NCBI GenBank assembly: GCA_011041825.1
Contig: DRAO01000278.1
Span: 1-7,869 of the forward strand
Length of the DNA stretch: 7,869 nt
Direction: 5' to 3'
Source of the DNA: Chloroflexota bacterium
GTDB taxonomy: Bacteria > Chloroflexota > Anaerolineae > SpSt-600
Shown: positions 5,340-7,869 of the stretch, piece after piece
How positions within the stretch are numbered: the first letter of the stretch is position 1
Layout of the letters: each line of letters starts with the position of its first letter
Notes under the pieces: model-generated
What the model saw: only the letters and a program-made list of their open reading frames with translations
What the model was told of the DNA's origin: nothing
Database searches by the model: none
Translations under genes and position numbers: made by a program

Positions 5340-7214
5340 CTAAAAGCCTGGCCCTTCGAGCATCGCCTTAGCCCCCTTCAGAGATTCAGGGTTGCCCACG
5401 AGCATAACCAGGTCGCCACGCCGGAGGACGGTATCGCCATGGGGGATTATCACCTCCCCTTTCCGGCGGATGCCCAGCACCAGCGCATTGCCTGGGAGTT
5501 GCACCCTCCTTAAGGGAAGCCCATCAAGCCGGGGGTTACGGAGGATGGCTTCGCCTATCTCCACGTTATCGCCGTGATCAGCCAGCATATCGAAGGCCGA
5601 GGGAAAGCGGAGGGCTCCCTCCAGGGCTATAGCGGTGGCAAGGGCGGGCTGTATCACCCGCACCCCTAGGGCTTTCAATTGCTCCATAACCGTTGAGTCA
5701 TCCGTCCGAGCCACTATAACCGGGATGCCGAAGCGCTCCTTGGCCACTCGGCATACTTCTAAAAGGGACCGCGGGTCATCCAGGGCTACTACTATCGCCG
5801 CCACCTGGGAGGCTCCCGCTCTTGCCAGGGTCTTTTCATCGGTGTCTCCAGCCATCACGATTTCCGCCTTTTGGCAATAGGGAATCCATTTCTCCTCACC
5901 CTTGCACCCTAGCACCGTGACCTTTTCCCCATCCTTAGCCAGCCGTTCGACCAGGAGTCCCGTGAATTGGTCCATCCCCACGATGATAACCCCACGGCGC
6001 CGGGCTTCCGGCAAGGGCGGGCCCAGGCGATTAAACAACACCGGGGAGAGCGTGCAGGTGACCACTGCTACCAGGAGTATGGCGGCATTCACAGCTTCGC
6101 TTATCACCCCCAGCTCCAGCGCCAGGGCCGAAGCTGCAATGATGAGGGAGAGGCGGGAGGAGAGCAGGAACCCGGCAGCGATGCTTTCCCGCCAGGAGAA
6201 AGCCAGCTTAAACAACAGGGATGGTATCACCTTAACCCCATAAGCGGTTAGGAGAAGGAGAAACAGCAGGACCAGAGCCTTGCCTGAGCTTATGAGCACC
6301 CTCAGGTCAAACCGGCTGCCCACGGTGATGAAGAAGATGGGGATGAAGAAGCCGAACCCCAGTGCATCGAGCTTCTCCCGGAGGGCCGATTCCTCCGGAC
6401 CTGTTATGATGCTGACAATCACACCCGCCAGGAAAGCGCCTAAGATGACCTCGATGCCCAGCGCATAAGCCAGCGCTACCCAGGCCACCATAAGGGCTAT
6501 GGCACCCCGGACCTGCATCTGGGCTGTGGCCGTGGAAAGTTCCTCCATCAGCTTCTTCAACTTCGGCGCTTTGCTTGCCAGGAATCCTACCCGCAGGGCT
6601 ATAGCGAAGAAAGCCATCAGCACCAGGAACAGCATCAAATCCAACGTGAAGCCTTTCCGCAAGATGCCGAAAGCTATGCTCAGGAGCATCAGGGTGACGA
6701 AATCGGCTATGAGGGCAGCCAGGAGCATAAGCTGGCCATAGGGGGTGACGATGAGGCTTCGCTCTTTCAGCACCGGGACCACGATGCCCAGGGAGGTGGT
6801 GCTGAGGATGAGCCCCAGGATAAAGGGGTTCTGCACCAGCCCTAGCTTCACCAGGCCAAAGGATATGGCGAAAGCGCTGGCCAGCGTCAGGATGAAGCTC
6901 ACCAGGGCCAGGCACAGTGGTTCACGCCGGAAGGGCCTGCTTTCTCTCGAAGGGCTATACCAGGCCAGGGCATTCAGGTCCACCTCCAGCCCCGAGAGGA
7001 ACATCAGGAACACGAACCCAAACTCGGCCAGGAACTCGAGGGCAGGGGTGGATTCCACCAAGTTCAGCCCACTTTTACCGATGAGCATCCCGGCCAGGAT
7101 TTCACCGATGACAATAGGGACCCGGAGCCTGCGTAGCTTAGCGGCAAGAGGTGGCACCAATGCCGCCAGCCCGGTTATGAGGAGCAGCGATAGGAAAGCA
7201 GATTGATTATGCAA
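5340..7214 (-). CDS. CPA2-family cation/H+ antiporter with RCK (TrkA) domains (624 aa)
   Basis: A KefB/KefC-like monovalent cation:proton antiporter. Residues about 7-398 are the Na+/H+ exchanger membrane domain with around 12 segments, including VPIVIGEILAGMLIG (32-46), FGFVFLMFLSGLEVDL (65-80), LILSTTSLGIVVPVLKE (135-151) and LIADFVTLMLLS (168-179), with the likely ion-binding Asp171. Residues about 408-525 are a Rossmann-type RCK_N domain, and about 545-622 an RCK_C domain (LPGNALVLGIRRKGEVIIPHGDTVLRRGDLVMLVG). Such domains gate transport by nucleotide or ion binding. I choose TTG 7214 as start (MHNQSAFLSL) because GGGAGG lies 8 bases upstream. The frame continues open to 7277, but that segment overlaps the promoter -35 and -10 boxes. 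In the RCK_N domain the usual GxGxxG reads GMDQFTG (413-419) and the acidic residue after the second strand is missing (VTVLGCKGEE), so NAD binding may be altered. First gene of the operon. Confidence 0.94.
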   Translation of the reverse strand: MHNQSAFLSLLLITGLAALVPPLAAKLRRLRVPIVIGEILAGMLIGKSGLNLVESTPALEFLAEFGFVFLMFLSGLEVDLNALAWYSPSRESRPFRREPLCLALVSFILTLASAFAISFGLVKLGLVQNPFILGLILSTTSLGIVVPVLKERSLIVTPYGQLMLLAALIADFVTLMLLSIAFGILRKGFTLDLMLFLVLMAFFAIALRVGFLASKAPKLKKLMEELSTATAQMQVRGAIALMVAWVALAYALGIEVILGAFLAGVIVSIITGPEESALREKLDALGFGFFIPIFFITVGSRFDLRVLISSGKALVLLFLLLLTAYGVKVIPSLLFKLAFSWRESIAAGFLLSSRLSLIIAASALALELGVISEAVNAAILLVAVVTCTLSPVLFNRLGPPLPEARRRGVIIVGMDQFTGLLVERLAKDGEKVTVLGCKGEEKWIPYCQKAEIVMAGDTDEKTLARAGASQVAAIVVALDDPRSLLEVCRVAKERFGIPVIVARTDDSTVMEQLKALGVRVIQPALATAIALEGALRFPSAFDMLADHGDNVEIGEAILRNPRLDGLPLRRVQLPGNALVLGIRRKGEVIIPHGDTVLRRGDLVMLVGNPESLKGAKAMLEGPGF

Positions 7215-7222
7215 ATTATCAA

Positions 7223-7228
7223 CCTCCC
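7223..7228 (-). promoter_or_regulatory. Ribosome-binding site that fixes the TTG start of the antiporter
   Basis: GGGAGG on the minus strand lies 8 bases before TTG 7214. No ATG or GTG follows in frame within reach, and upstream in-frame ATG codons lie in or before the promoter -10 box, so they cannot be translated from this promoter. Confidence 0.75.
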
Positions 7229-7248
7229 AACTTATAGAGCTACCAGGC

Positions 7249-7277
7249 ATTCTAACACAGAACATAAGCAGTGTCAA
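7249..7277 (-). promoter_or_regulatory. Strong sigma-70-like promoter of the transporter operon
   Basis: A perfect TTGACA (7277-7272) is followed after exactly 17 bases by TAGAAT (7254-7249, 5 of 6). Transcription would begin near 7242, giving a leader of about 28 bases with GGGAGG before TTG 7214. This is the best promoter match in the window and heads the antiporter, glycosyltransferase, PII/CBS and permease genes. Confidence 0.8.
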
Positions 7278-7410
7278 AGGGGTTGTTTTGTATTTTCTCG
7301 CATAATTGGGAAGGGTCTATGCTCTCCAGCGTAGACAGAGGGGCTTTTTAACCTGCTCCCATTCATCCGGGGTGGGAAGAGGCAGGTCGTGACCTCCTGG
7401 CCGGGGTAAA
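7278..7410. other. Remnant sequence between the toxin stub and the operon promoter
   Basis: Together with the stub this is a gap of about 230 bases without an intact gene. It holds a 12-base palindrome-like AGGTC-GT-GACCT (7384-7395) and an imperfect hairpin GTCTATGC/GCGTAGAC (7315-7322 with 7329-7336), followed on the plus strand by GGGGCTTTTT. A minus-strand frame reading PRPGGHDLPLPTPDEWEQVKK (about 7410-7345) looks protein-like but matches nothing I recognise. It may be a decayed piece of another gene. Confidence 0.4.
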
Positions 7411-7506
7411 TTAGGGGTGAGAACCTGACGGCATAGCAAGAGGCTCTTTGTCCACTCTCCACTTAAGGACCACGCTGGCATCTATGATAACATAGTTTGT
7501 AAGCAT
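7411..7506 (-). pseudogene. Truncated PIN-domain (VapC-type) toxin remnant
   Basis: From ATG 7506 the frame reads MLTNYVIIDASVVLKWRVDKEPLAM and then runs out at TAA 7411 after 31 codons. The segment YVIIDASVVLKW is the first strand and helix of PIN-domain ribonucleases, and Asp9 is the first metal-binding acidic residue. Intact members are about 130-140 residues; here the later acidic residues are absent, and only about 230 bases remain before the next operon promoter, so the rest has been deleted, not merely frameshifted. The start lies two bases after the stop of the upstream gene, the tight spacing of a coupled gene pair such as antitoxin-toxin. With no catalytic centre it cannot act as a nuclease. 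The identification rests on a short but characteristic motif. Confidence 0.7.
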
Positions 7507-7508
7507 TT

Positions 7509-7869
7509 CTACTTACGAAGGAGACCACGCTCTATTTCTAGGGTAGTTTGAAGTAAGAAAAAAATGACACGGTTCTTGGCAGCTTTATTATCTTGGCTGG
7601 GACCGAAAATTTCCAACTCGTGTTGTATGTGTTCTAATTCAGCCCGTTTCAGGTCTACCTCGGCCCGTTTGGCTGCCCATTCAGGTCGTGCTGCTAAGTA
7701 CTCGCTCAGCATCTTTGCTCCAGCAATGGGGTCTCGGATGATTCGCTCACGGATAGCTTCCAAATCAAGGGAAACATGTTTTTCAGAAGCATAACGAGGA
7801 ACCAGGGCAATGGGAAAGTTATCGTCTATATCTTTTGCACTCAGTAAGGGCTCCTGGTCAGGCCGCTCA
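7509..7869 (-). CDS. Unrecognised alpha-helical/coiled-coil protein, 3' part
   Basis: The frame is open from the right edge to TAG 7509, giving 119 residues; the start lies outside the window. The first part, DIDDNFPIALVPRYASEKHVSLDLEAIRERIIRDP, is followed by a charged heptad-like helix, about residues 52-85 (EYLAARPEWAAKRAEVDLKRAELEHIQHELEIF), probably a coiled coil. The end is a hydrophobic helix, NRVIFFLLQTTLEIERGLLRK. There is no membrane segment or catalytic motif. It lies directly before a PIN-toxin remnant with a 2-base gap, so it could have been the partner (antitoxin) gene. It is longer than usual VapB-type antitoxins and shows no recognisable DNA-binding fold in the visible part. 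I do not assign a function. Confidence 0.75.
   Translation of the reverse strand, partial: ERPDQEPLLSAKDIDDNFPIALVPRYASEKHVSLDLEAIRERIIRDPIAGAKMLSEYLAARPEWAAKRAEVDLKRAELEHIQHELEIFGPSQDNKAAKNRVIFFLLQTTLEIERGLLRK

Noticed and set aside
7384..7395. AGGTC-GT-GACCT palindrome as an operator
   Set aside because: There is a single copy, over 100 bases upstream of the promoter -35, with nothing tying it to a regulator.
7317..7481. 54-codon minus-strand frame (starts MPAWSLSG) overlapping the toxin stub
   Set aside because: It lacks a ribosome-binding site and overlaps the better-supported PIN segment. Only its second half looks protein-like, and I do not recognise it; it is noted as possible decayed sequence.
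7482..7495. CTATG-ATAA-CATAG inverted repeat
   Set aside because: It falls within the codons for the first strand of the PIN domain and is only 5 bp, so chance is a sufficient explanation.

Overview
The window is a compact, strongly one-sided stretch of bacterial genome: every gene that can be supported reads on the minus strand. I see no rRNA, tRNA, CRISPR array or complete insertion sequence. The protein style (a multidomain antiporter, a secreted Ig-like protein running into a T/P-rich linker, a GT28 lipid glycosyltransferase, a PII-like/CBS fusion) fits a Chloroflexota/Anaerolineae-like bacterium best. That is an inference from family resemblance, not a database result.

Layout, read in the direction of transcription (right to left). 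(1) 7869-7509 is the 3' part of an unrecognised, probably coiled-coil protein. Two bases after its stop comes the N-terminal stub of a PIN-domain (VapC-type) toxin that is cut off after about 25 residues (7506-7411). (2) A near-consensus sigma-70 promoter (7277-7249) starts an operon of about 5.2 kb. Its genes encode a CPA2-type cation/H+ antiporter with RCK domains (TTG start at 7214), an MGDG-synthase-like glycosyltransferase (5289-4102), a PII-like plus double-CBS regulatory protein (4133-3276, overlapping the previous gene by 32 bases) and an ArsB/NhaD-superfamily permease (3263-2001). A second promoter-like signal inside the end of the glycosyltransferase gene (4202-4174) could express the regulator and permease separately. 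(3) After a hairpin region, a separate promoter (1922-1894) drives a polytopic membrane protein of unknown function (1866-913). (4) Next is a 487-base non-coding region (426-912) unusually rich in structure. (5) The window ends in the 5' part of a secreted protein gene (425-1).

The operon joins two ion transporters with two kinds of ligand-sensing module: RCK domains on the antiporter, and PII-like plus CBS domains in a separate protein next to the permease. It therefore looks like an ion or pH homeostasis unit linked to membrane-lipid glycosylation.

The most unusual part is the 426-912 gap. It holds an array of four short hairpins with unrelated stems but the same pentaloop, ACAAG, in two opposite orientations, so the loops can pair with each other. 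Two of these hairpins are enclosed by a further stem, giving a three-way junction. Beside the array is an 83-bp miniature transposable element with perfect 15-bp terminal inverted repeats and an exact 8-bp target-site duplication. Further hairpins follow.
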